43,296 bases of DNA, from positions 1 through 43,296 of the forward strand of contig DEAU01000037.1 of assembly GCA_002348705.1 (NCBI GenBank). The letters are read 5' to 3'. The notes beneath the pieces were generated by a model, which worked only from the letters and a program-made list of their open reading frames with translations, had not been told where the DNA came from and did no database searches. This document shows, one piece after another, positions 34,107 to 40,712 of this stretch; positions within the stretch are counted from its first letter, which is position 1, and every line of letters begins with the position of its first letter. A program made the translations under genes and the position numbers. The DNA is from Candidatus Neomicrothrix sp. UBA2974 (GTDB lineage Bacteria; Actinomycetota; Acidimicrobiia; Acidimicrobiales; MedAcidi-G1).

Positions 34107-35309
34107 ATGGCTGAGGATTTGGGAGCCCTCAACGAGTTGGTATTGGAGTTGGACCGGCCGCCTCCTGATATGGATCCGAGCCGAGCCCTCGAACGCTGGG
34201 CTGGTTCTGGGGCGATGGTGTTGACCGGTAGGGCTGATCGGCCGCCAAGGGTCGTGCCAGTGAGTCTGGTTTCCGGTTTGGATCTTCTGGCCGATTGGCT
34301 GACAGACCTCGGTGGGCCGAAAGTTGATGGCCCGGCGCTACTCGGGGAGCGGGCAGCGGTTTCTGCCATGCGGCCGCGGGGAACTACGTCGTTGGGGGGT
34401 GATGCTCACCTCGTGGACGCCGAAGATGGGACTGTTTGTCTGAATCTGGCCCGTCCGGAGGACTTGGCCTCGATTCCGGCTTTGCTCGGAACTGACCTGG
34501 ATCCGACTGACTGGCTAGCGGTCCGTCGGGCGATCACGCGTCGGAGGCGGGAGGATCTCACCGAAGTTGCTGACCTGCTTGGTATTCCGCTCGGTGTGCC
34601 CGGGACCGCAGCAGATAAGCCAGCATTGGTTCGGCAAGGAGGTTCCCGGCCTGGAGCCGAAGACCCAATCTTGGTTGTTGAGTTCGGTTCCCTGTGGGCC
34701 GCGCCACTCTGCGGCGGGTTACTCCGTCAGGCCGGATGTCGAGTAGTGAAGGTGGAGAGCAGTCGGCGTCCAGATGGCGCTCGTAGCGGCTCGGCGGCGT
34801 TCTTTGACCTTCTCAACGCAGGTAAGGAGTCCGTTGTCATCGATCCGATGGTCGATGCAGAAATGGCCCTAGTTCGTCGCCTAGTTGACCGCGCCGATGT
34901 GGTCTTGGAGGCCAGCCGACCCAGGGCGCTGCGCCATTGGGGTCTCGATGCCGACGAGGCAGTCGACCGCGGAACAGTTTGGGTCTCGATCACTGGTTAT
35001 GGCCGAACTGGACAACGTTCCGGTGGGGTGGCCTTCGGTGACGATGCGGCGGTGTCGGGAGGGCTGCTGCTCGACGACCCGCGTGAGTTTGTGGCGGACG
35101 CCGTGGCTGATCCCTCCACCGGACTTCTTGCTGCTGCGATGGTCCTCGGAGCGCTGTCTGATGCAAGAGGTTCGCTGATTGACTTATCTCTGGCTGGAAC
35201 GTCCCAGTGGCTGAGGTCTGGATCTGGACGTATGGCTGAACCCAACGAGAATACACTGATGGTGTCACCGCGTATCCGGACGCAGGGAACCGGAGAACCC
35301 AGTTCCTGA
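34107..35309 (+). CDS. CoA-transferase family III-like protein with apparently permuted domain order
   Basis: A 400-residue protein. Residues about 190-390 match the N-terminal half of CaiB/BaiF proteins: ILVVEFGSLWAAPLCGGLLRQAGCRVVKVES, FFDLLNAGKESVVIDP, ADVVLEASRPRALRHWG, TVWVSITGYGRTG and VADAVADPSTGLLAAAMVLGAL, the last with an Asp where the catalytic Asp is expected. The protein ends soon after. Residues about 1-185 instead resemble the part that normally follows (CLNLARPEDLASIPALL, a WLAVRRAITRRRREDLTEVADLLGIPLG segment, like the usual ...ew...l...giP). Thus the halves seem swapped. Activity as a CoA-transferase is plausible but unproven. The TetR gene follows on the same strand. Confidence 0.75.
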   Translation: MAEDLGALNELVLELDRPPPDMDPSRALERWAGSGAMVLTGRADRPPRVVPVSLVSGLDLLADWLTDLGGPKVDGPALLGERAAVSAMRPRGTTSLGGDAHLVDAEDGTVCLNLARPEDLASIPALLGTDLDPTDWLAVRRAITRRRREDLTEVADLLGIPLGVPGTAADKPALVRQGGSRPGAEDPILVVEFGSLWAAPLCGGLLRQAGCRVVKVESSRRPDGARSGSAAFFDLLNAGKESVVIDPMVDAEMALVRRLVDRADVVLEASRPRALRHWGLDADEAVDRGTVWVSITGYGRTGQRSGGVAFGDDAAVSGGLLLDDPREFVADAVADPSTGLLAAAMVLGALSDARGSLIDLSLAGTSQWLRSGSGRMAEPNENTLMVSPRIRTQGTGEPSS

Positions 35310-35335
35310 CGGGGCATCAGATCCTTTTGGCAGCA

Positions 35336-35341
35336 TACGAT
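35336..35341 (+). promoter_or_regulatory. -10 box TACGAT before the TetR gene
   Basis: TACGAT ends 6 nt before GTG 35348. This supports that GTG as a leaderless start over the TTG at 35327, which would lie upstream of the box. Confidence 0.5.
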
Positions 35342-35347
35342 CGGCCC

Positions 35348-35986
35348 GTGGACAACCTGAATGCGACCGACTCGGAACTGCGCACCGCCGATGGTCGAGT
35401 GCCCGGTCGTCGGGGCCTAGCTACCCGACAGCGCCTTCTAGATGCCACCCGCAGGCTGCTTGACACCGTCGCCTACCGGGATCTGAAGGTCGTCGATATC
35501 GCCCGGGAAGCCGGAACCTCTCCAGCAACCTTCTACCAGTACTTCCCCGATGTAGAGACTGCAACGCTGGCCCTAGCCGGCGACCTCGGTGAGGCTTGGC
35601 ACGAGGATCTCAGCAAACTGGTCACAAACCGCGACTGGGACTCAGATCCCGACGGATCAGCCCATCAGGTAGCTGCTGGCATGCTCGAGTTCTGGACCCG
35701 ACACAAGCCAGTTCTCCGTGTTCTGGACCTTGGATCCATGGAGGGCGACTCGCGGTTCCGAGAGATTCGGACGTTCCTGTTGGCTGGGGCTACGACGGCC
35801 CTAACTGCTCTGGCGGCCGACCGCAACTGTCCGGGTGACCCCCAGGCCTCCGCCGGTGTGGTGGTTGGGATGTTGGCCCACGTAGCCAACCACCAACACG
35901 GGCTTGAGCGCTGGGGCGTGTCCCACGAACTTCTGGTTGACACAGTGGCCGGCATAATTCACCGCACCATCATCGGTCCGGATTAA
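35348..35986 (+). CDS. TetR-family regulator, KstR-like HTH
   Basis: A 212-residue repressor-type regulator. Residues about 25-75 form the DNA-binding domain (RGLATRQRLLDATRRLL, DLKVVDIAREAGTSPATFYQYFPDVETATLALA); the segment DLKVVDIAREAGTSPATFYQYF is much like KstR, the mycobacterial steroid-degradation repressor. The rest is a helical ligand domain. Likely ligand is an acyl-CoA, given the flanking acyl-CoA genes (inference). GTG 35348 is chosen from its leaderless -10 box. Confidence 0.88.
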   Translation: MDNLNATDSELRTADGRVPGRRGLATRQRLLDATRRLLDTVAYRDLKVVDIAREAGTSPATFYQYFPDVETATLALAGDLGEAWHEDLSKLVTNRDWDSDPDGSAHQVAAGMLEFWTRHKPVLRVLDLGSMEGDSRFREIRTFLLAGATTALTALAADRNCPGDPQASAGVVVGMLAHVANHQHGLERWGVSHELLVDTVAGIIHRTIIGPD

Positions 35987-36029
35987 CGACTGGACTTCGA
36001 CCCCGGCTTGGATCGAGGAAGTCCAGTCG
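35987..36029 (+). terminator. perfect 12-bp hairpin between TetR gene and gltX
   Basis: CGACTGGACTTC (35987-35998) pairs perfectly with GAAGTCCAGTCG (36018-36029) around a 19-nt loop, starting one base after the TetR TAA stop. No T-run follows, so it is either a T-less terminator or mRNA-end stabiliser for the TetR transcript, or a control structure in front of gltX. It lies upstream of the proposed gltX -10 box at 36042. Confidence 0.55.
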
Positions 36030-36041
36030 CGTGACCGCCAG

Positions 36042-36047
36042 TAGCCT
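36042..36047 (+). promoter_or_regulatory. -10 box TAGCCT before gltX
   Basis: TAGCCT ends 7 nt before GTG 36055, consistent with a leaderless gltX transcript. It falls inside the longer gltX frame that begins at 36031, and so argues for the later start. Confidence 0.4.
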
Positions 36048-36054
36048 CGCCGCT

Positions 36055-37395
36055 GTGACCTGTCGCGTCCGCTTCGCCCCTTCACCTACTGGCTACCTGC
36101 ATGTCGGTAGTGCACGGACGGCGCTGTTCAACTGGCTGCATGCTCGTTCCACCGGCGGCACCTACGTGCTGAGAATTGAAGACACCGACGCCGAACGGAA
36201 CCGCAGCGAGTTGACCGACAGTCTGCTTGCCGAACTGGAGTGGCTGGGTCTGGACTGGGATGAGGGGCCGTTCTATCAGTCGGAGCGACGAGATCGGCAT
36301 CGCGAGGTGGTTGAGGACCTTTTGGTTCGGGGGCTGGCCTACCTATGTGATGCCGACAACCATGAGGTCGCTGGCTCCACGCTGGTAGATGGCTTGGCGG
36401 TGCGTTTTCGAATGCCTGCCGCCGAGACAGTGGCGTTTGAGGACGTGGTGCGTGGTGAGGTCTCTTTCTCCTCTGACGACCTTGAGGACTTCGTGATTTG
36501 GCGGTCCAATGGCTCGCCCATGTTCCTCTTGGCCAACGCGGTGGACGACGCCGACATGGGTATTACCGATGCCATCCGTGGCGAGGACCTGCTATCGGGC
36601 GTGCCCAAGGTGCTGCTTCTGCTGGACGCCATCGGTTCGCCTCGACCCACCTATGCCCATCTCCCGCTGCTGGTCAATGAGAGACGCAAGAAACTTTCCA
36701 AACGGCGCGACGACGTGTCGATCGGCGACTACCGGGCTCGGGGGTACCTGCCAGAGGCAATGGTCAACTATCTAGCATTGCTGGGTTGGGGGCCGCCCGA
36801 CGATGTTGAGGTTCGGCCGCTGGCAGAGATCCTTGAGCTCTTTCGGATTGGGGACGTCAACAAGGCAGCGGCCTTCTTTGACCTGAAAAAGTTGGAGCAC
36901 GTCAACGCCACACACCTCCGGGCGCTTGAACGTGGAGAATTCCTCGAGCGGGTCGCTCCTTGGGTAGGGGATGCGGCTCCGTGGCCCACCGAAAGTTTCG
37001 ACCCCGTGAAATTCTCGACCATGGCTGGTCTAGTCCAGGAGAAGCTACGGACTTTGGGAGACATGCCTCGGTTCGTGGACTTCCTGTTCTTGGAGGACCC
37101 GGTCGACGATCCAGAGTCATGGGAGAAGGCAATGGTCAAGGGGGTGTCGGCTGCCGAGATACTGGACGGAGCAGCCTTGGCGATGGCCGACTGTCCGTGG
37201 GAGCCCCAGGCCCTCATTGCAGCGGTCTCCGAGGTGGGCGAGAGTTTGGGCTTAAAACTTGGCAAAGTCCAGGCGCCAATTCGTGTCGCCGTGACTGGCC
37301 GAACGGTGGGGCCACCCCTATTCGAGGCCATGGCGGAATGCATGGAGCGCGGCGAGGTGCTTCGCCGTATCGCCCGAGCCCGGGCTCGTCTCTAG
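36055..37395 (+). CDS. gltX: glutamyl-tRNA synthetase
   Basis: Class I synthetase charging Glu onto tRNA. From GTG 36055 it has 446 residues and begins VTCRVRFAPSPTGYLHVG, the normal GluRS start, with the HIGH-type motif YLHVG. Other signatures: RIEDTDAERNRSE, DWDEGPFYQSER, FVIWRSNGSPMFLLANAVDDADMGITDAIRGEDLL, the KMSKS-type motif RKKLSKRRDD and the C-terminal anticodon-binding region. GTG 36031 (eight residues longer, with GAGGAAG upstream) is the alternative start. The downstream tRNA-Gln and tRNA-Glu genes are its likely substrates; many actinobacteria have a non-discriminating GluRS plus GatCAB, but this enzyme's specificity cannot be read here. Confidence 0.95.
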   Translation: MTCRVRFAPSPTGYLHVGSARTALFNWLHARSTGGTYVLRIEDTDAERNRSELTDSLLAELEWLGLDWDEGPFYQSERRDRHREVVEDLLVRGLAYLCDADNHEVAGSTLVDGLAVRFRMPAAETVAFEDVVRGEVSFSSDDLEDFVIWRSNGSPMFLLANAVDDADMGITDAIRGEDLLSGVPKVLLLLDAIGSPRPTYAHLPLLVNERRKKLSKRRDDVSIGDYRARGYLPEAMVNYLALLGWGPPDDVEVRPLAEILELFRIGDVNKAAAFFDLKKLEHVNATHLRALERGEFLERVAPWVGDAAPWPTESFDPVKFSTMAGLVQEKLRTLGDMPRFVDFLFLEDPVDDPESWEKAMVKGVSAAEILDGAALAMADCPWEPQALIAAVSEVGESLGLKLGKVQAPIRVAVTGRTVGPPLFEAMAECMERGEVLRRIARARARL

Positions 37396-37495
37396 GCCTA
37401 GCTCCGCGATTCATCGGTCGTCTGGGGCCAAGCAAGCAACCCGCCGGTTCGGCCTCAGCCATCGTTACGCTGACTGGGCCTTCCGGGGCCCACCT

Positions 37496-37567
37496 TCGGG
37501 GGTGGTGTAATTGGCAACACAGCTGGTTCTGGTCCAGTCGTTGGGGGTTCGAGTCCTCCCCCCCGAG
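37496..37567 (+). tRNA. tRNA-Gln (anticodon CTG)
   Basis: A full cloverleaf can be drawn: acceptor TCGGGGG/CCCCCGA, D stem GTGT/ACAC, anticodon stem GCTGG/CCAGT with loop TTCTGGT (anticodon CTG, 37529-37531), T stem GGGGG/CCTCC with loop TTCGAGT, discriminator G. CCA is not encoded. It lies 100 nt after gltX. Confidence 0.95.
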
Positions 37568-37593
37568 CGAGAGGCGGCGCTGGGCACCGTCGC

Positions 37594-37599
37594 TACAAT
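37594..37599 (+). promoter_or_regulatory. possible -10 box TACAAT before tRNA-Glu
   Basis: TACAAT lies between the two tRNA genes, 56 nt before tRNA-Glu. No clear -35 is seen, so it is a weak candidate; cotranscription of both tRNAs is equally possible. Confidence 0.3.
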
Positions 37600-37655
37600 G
37601 ACCGCCTTTCCGACGGCTCTGATCCAATGGATCGGCACGGTCGGTGATGGTTCAG

Positions 37656-37728
37656 GCCCCGTTCGTCTAGAGGCCTAGGACGCCAGATTCTCAATCTGGT
37701 AACACGGGTTCGAATCCCGTACGGGGTG
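37656..37728 (+). tRNA. tRNA-Glu (anticodon CTC)
   Basis: Acceptor GCCCCGT/ACGGGGT (one G-T pair), D-loop CTAGAGGCCTAGG, anticodon stem CCAGA/TCTGG with loop TTCTCAA (anticodon CTC, 37690-37692), T-arm CGGG-TTCGAAT-CCCG, discriminator G. CCA is not fully encoded. Confidence 0.95.
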
Positions 37729-37734
37729 CAAAGT

Positions 37735-37758
37735 GGCCGGCCCGATCGTGGGCCGGCC
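37735..37758 (+). terminator. strong GC hairpin terminator after tRNA-Glu
   Basis: GGCCGGCCC and GGGCCGGCC form a perfect 9-bp stem with loop GATCGT, followed by CTTCCGCTTC, only moderately T-rich. It starts 7 nt after tRNA-Glu and lies 8 nt before the end of the converging nuclease gene, so it may serve both directions. Confidence 0.75.
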
Positions 37759-37766
37759 CTTCCGCT

Positions 37767-38594
37767 TCAAAGGCCTAGGAGCAAGCGCGCTGGAGCGTCG
37801 TCGCGTAAGCGTCCGCGACGGGCGCGGTCCGTGATCTCGGCGGTACCTTCGCTGCAGTCAGCTATATAGGGACACCACCCGCACAGGGGCCCGGCGACTG
37901 CAGGGAATTCACCAGAGTCACAAGCCCGGCCGACGTCGGCCCAGGCTTCGGTGAACCGGTCGACGGCGCCACCTAGTCCATCGTCGGTCACATCGGTCTC
38001 GCGGATCCCCGTTCCCAGGTAGTACAGCCTCCCTCGACGAGGCCTTTCTCCAAGGTGGTCCTCCACAGCGGCGGCGTATAGAAGGACTTGGTCCAGGGAG
38101 GCAGGAAGATCGGAGGGACGTGGGGCCTTACCAGTCTTGTAGTCGGTGATCACCAAACCGTCCGACTCAACGTTGATGCGATCGACTATTCCGAAGAAGG
38201 GGACCCCACCGACAGTGGCTTGAACCTTCGCCTCTGTGGCTCGGACCTTGATTTGATCGGGGTCCTCAAGCCGCCAGAGGTTCTCGATCGCTGTCCAGCC
38301 CCTCCACTTGAAGTCTCGCTGAGAGGTCTCGTCGTGGCCGAGAGCGATGTAGTCAGGGTCGTTCTGGGTGTCCGGCCAGGCTTCGCCAGCCAGTTCTCGA
38401 GCTCGCTCAACGGTGCGTGTTCCGGCCGGCTGGGCGCACAGCAACTCAAGGACCCGGTGAACGAAGGTGCCGAGCAACGCCGGCTCGCCGGGCGGGTCTG
38501 GCCGCTTATCCACGTAGCGGAAGCGCCACCGGAGTGGGCACTGTCGCCACAGCCCGGCGGCGGAAACAGAAAAGGAGCGTGGAAGTGAGGGCAT
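37767..38594 (-). CDS. PD-(D/E)XK nuclease of the RecB/AddB family with Fe-S cysteines
   Basis: A 275-residue protein. The N-terminus has FSVSAAGLWRQCPLRWRFRYV with an early Cys, then LLGTFVHRVLELL; the nuclease core has GIVDRINVESDGLVITDYKTGK (Asp...DYK, the PD-(D/E)XK motif). Near the C-terminus CGWCPYIADC gives three Cys that, with the early Cys, match the 4Fe-4S site of AddB-type nucleases. It stands alone, without helicase domains, so it could be a stand-alone RecB-like or Cas4-like exonuclease; no CRISPR is near. Start: ATG 38594 with GAGG at good spacing, chosen over TTG 38600. It follows parE by 15 nt and is likely cotranscribed with it. Confidence 0.87.
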   Translation of the reverse strand: MPSLPRSFSVSAAGLWRQCPLRWRFRYVDKRPDPPGEPALLGTFVHRVLELLCAQPAGTRTVERARELAGEAWPDTQNDPDYIALGHDETSQRDFKWRGWTAIENLWRLEDPDQIKVRATEAKVQATVGGVPFFGIVDRINVESDGLVITDYKTGKAPRPSDLPASLDQVLLYAAAVEDHLGERPRRGRLYYLGTGIRETDVTDDGLGGAVDRFTEAWADVGRACDSGEFPAVAGPLCGWCPYIADCSEGTAEITDRARRGRLRDDAPARLLLGL

Positions 38595-38609
38595 AGTCAA
38601 CCTCGGGTC

Positions 38610-40712
38610 CTAGACGTCAAGGGCGTCTGGGTCCAAAAGACTGCTGTTGGCGATCAAGTATTCGCGGCGGAGGGCTACGTCAGAGCCCATAAGCACGTCG
38701 AACAGCTTTGAAGCATTTTTCGCCGCCTTGCCCTCCTCCATCGTCAGCCTGCGGAGGATGCGGGTTTCCGGATCCAGGGCACACTCGGCTAACTCTTCGA
38801 CGTTCATTTCACCGAGCCCCTTGAAGCGGTTCCACTTCAAGTTCTCGACTTTGCGGCCGCCCTTAGCCAGGGAGGCGGTTAATTCGTCCCGCTCGTCATC
38901 AGAGAAAGCTCGGTAGATGTTGTCGCCCATCTTAAGGGTGTAGAGCGGTGGTTGGGCGGCGAACACTCGACCGCTAGCGAGCAGGGGCTGCATGTACTCA
39001 TGGAAAAGGGTCAGCAACAGGCAACGAATGTGGCTTCCATCGACGTCGGCATCGCACAGGATCACGATACGGCCGTAGCGTGCGGCGTCCAGATCGAAGT
39101 CCTTTCCGGAGCCTGCCCCGATTGCGGTAAATAGGGCTTGGGCCTCGGTGTTGTCCATGACCTGCTTCAGGGTCGCCTTTCCAGCGTTCACTACTTTGCC
39201 CCGCAGCGGGAGAATGGCGGTGTTCTCGGCATTACGTCCCGCTTTGGCCGGGCCGGCGGCGGAGTCACCCTCCACGATGACCAACTCGGAGCCGGCGCCG
39301 TGGACCCGACAGTCGGCAAGTTTGTCGGGCATCCCGGTGGAGCCCATGCTGGCAGCTTTGCGCTTGGCCTCCAGCATCTGCTTCGAACTGACTCTGTTAA
39401 CCACAGCGTTGGCTAATTTGTCCCGGACAGCGTTGATGTGGGTCTTTGGTCCGCCGCCGCTGAACCAGTCGACCAGGCCACCTTTGACCACTTCGTAAAC
39501 GATCTTCTCGATTGCTGGAGTGCCCAACTCCTGCTTGGTTTGGCCTCGGAACTGCGGTTCGGGGAAGACGACCTTGACTGCCGCTACCAGTCCCTCCTGG
39601 ACGTCCTCTTTAGTTGCTCGGTGCTTGTTTTCTTTCGCCAATTTGGCCAACTTCCGAGTGTCCTTCAGAAGAACGTCGTTGGTCGCCCGGGTCAAAGCTC
39701 GGTCGAAACCGACCGTGTGGGTCCCGCCCTGACTGGTTGGGATGGTGTTCACAAAGCTCTCGACTTGGGAGTCGTAGCCCTTGGTCCACCGCAATGCGAC
39801 GTCGACGATGCACTCGCGTTCGACGTCTGTCATCTTCCCGTCGACGGGGACCCGTTCGGTGAACTCGGAGATCCCGGAGAGCGTGATGACCTCACAGGCG
39901 TTTTCGCCTACCGAGACGTGGTCGACGAGGTCGGCTAGTCCGCCGCGGGAAACGAACTCGAACGGCTCACTGCCGCCGGCCCGTTTGTCGACCAGGCACA
40001 CCTTCACGCCGGGCACCAGGAAGCACGCCTGCACGATCCGCTCCCGGATTTCCCCCGCATTGATCCGGGCATCGTCATCAAATATTTCCCGGTCAGGCCA
40101 GAACCTGATGCGCGTTCCAGACTTGTTCTTGGAGATCCGCTTGACTTTCTGGATGTCGTGGCCGGCCTTGAAGGCCGAACCCGAAAAGTGGCCAGCTACC
40201 CGCTCTCGGAACGACAGCTCGTGCGTGTGCCCGTCCCGGTCCACCTGGGCCACAAGTTTGGTGGATAGGGCGTTAACTACCGATGCCCCGACCCCGTGTA
40301 GACCACCCGATGCCCCGTAGGCGTTGCCGCCGAACTTGCCGCCAGCATGGAGTTCGGTCAGGACAACCTCGAGGGCAGAGACCTTGCGTTTGGAGTGTCG
40401 GTCGACGGGTATGCCGCGTCCGTCGTCGGCTACCTCAACCGAGTGATCGCGGTGCAGAGTTATGTCGATCCGCCGAGCATGTCCAGCAGCAGCTTCGTCC
40501 ACAGAATTGTCGACCAGTTCCCATACCAGGTGCATAAGACCCGGGGCGCCCGTACCACCGATATACATTCCGGGACGCTTTCGGACTGCTTCAAGGCCCT
40601 CGAGAGTTTGAATGGCGTCAGCGTCGTAGCCGTTGCCCGACGCCTTCTTCTTTGGCGCTGCCTTCGCTTTGGGCTTGTCTGGCGAGGCTTTCGTCTTGGT
40701 CGCCACCGTCAC
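38610..40712 (-). CDS. parE: DNA topoisomerase IV subunit B (GyrB-like type IIA topoisomerase)
   Basis: A 700-residue ATPase subunit. A Lys/Ala-rich start (about 1-30) precedes the GHKL ATPase: RKRPGMYIGGTG, WELVDNSVDEAAAGH, VADDGRGIPVD and SGGLHGVGASVVNALS. The TOPRIM part has VEGDSAAGPAKAGR, PLRGKVVNAGKA and CDADVDGSHIRCLLLT, and the end has WNRFKGLGEMN. GTG 40712 overlaps the parC stop (GTGA); GTG 40715 is also possible. It is called ParE rather than GyrB because its partner lacks the GyrA box and no recF/dnaN/dnaA is near; this is inference. Confidence 0.88.
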   Translation of the reverse strand: MTVATKTKASPDKPKAKAAPKKKASGNGYDADAIQTLEGLEAVRKRPGMYIGGTGAPGLMHLVWELVDNSVDEAAAGHARRIDITLHRDHSVEVADDGRGIPVDRHSKRKVSALEVVLTELHAGGKFGGNAYGASGGLHGVGASVVNALSTKLVAQVDRDGHTHELSFRERVAGHFSGSAFKAGHDIQKVKRISKNKSGTRIRFWPDREIFDDDARINAGEIRERIVQACFLVPGVKVCLVDKRAGGSEPFEFVSRGGLADLVDHVSVGENACEVITLSGISEFTERVPVDGKMTDVERECIVDVALRWTKGYDSQVESFVNTIPTSQGGTHTVGFDRALTRATNDVLLKDTRKLAKLAKENKHRATKEDVQEGLVAAVKVVFPEPQFRGQTKQELGTPAIEKIVYEVVKGGLVDWFSGGGPKTHINAVRDKLANAVVNRVSSKQMLEAKRKAASMGSTGMPDKLADCRVHGAGSELVIVEGDSAAGPAKAGRNAENTAILPLRGKVVNAGKATLKQVMDNTEAQALFTAIGAGSGKDFDLDAARYGRIVILCDADVDGSHIRCLLLTLFHEYMQPLLASGRVFAAQPPLYTLKMGDNIYRAFSDDERDELTASLAKGGRKVENLKWNRFKGLGEMNVEELAECALDPETRILRRLTMEEGKAAKNASKLFDVLMGSDVALRREYLIANSSLLDPDALDV

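Noticed and set aside
37767..38594. Cas4 of a CRISPR system
   Set aside because: No repeats or other cas genes are in the window, and the gene sits in a topoisomerase operon.
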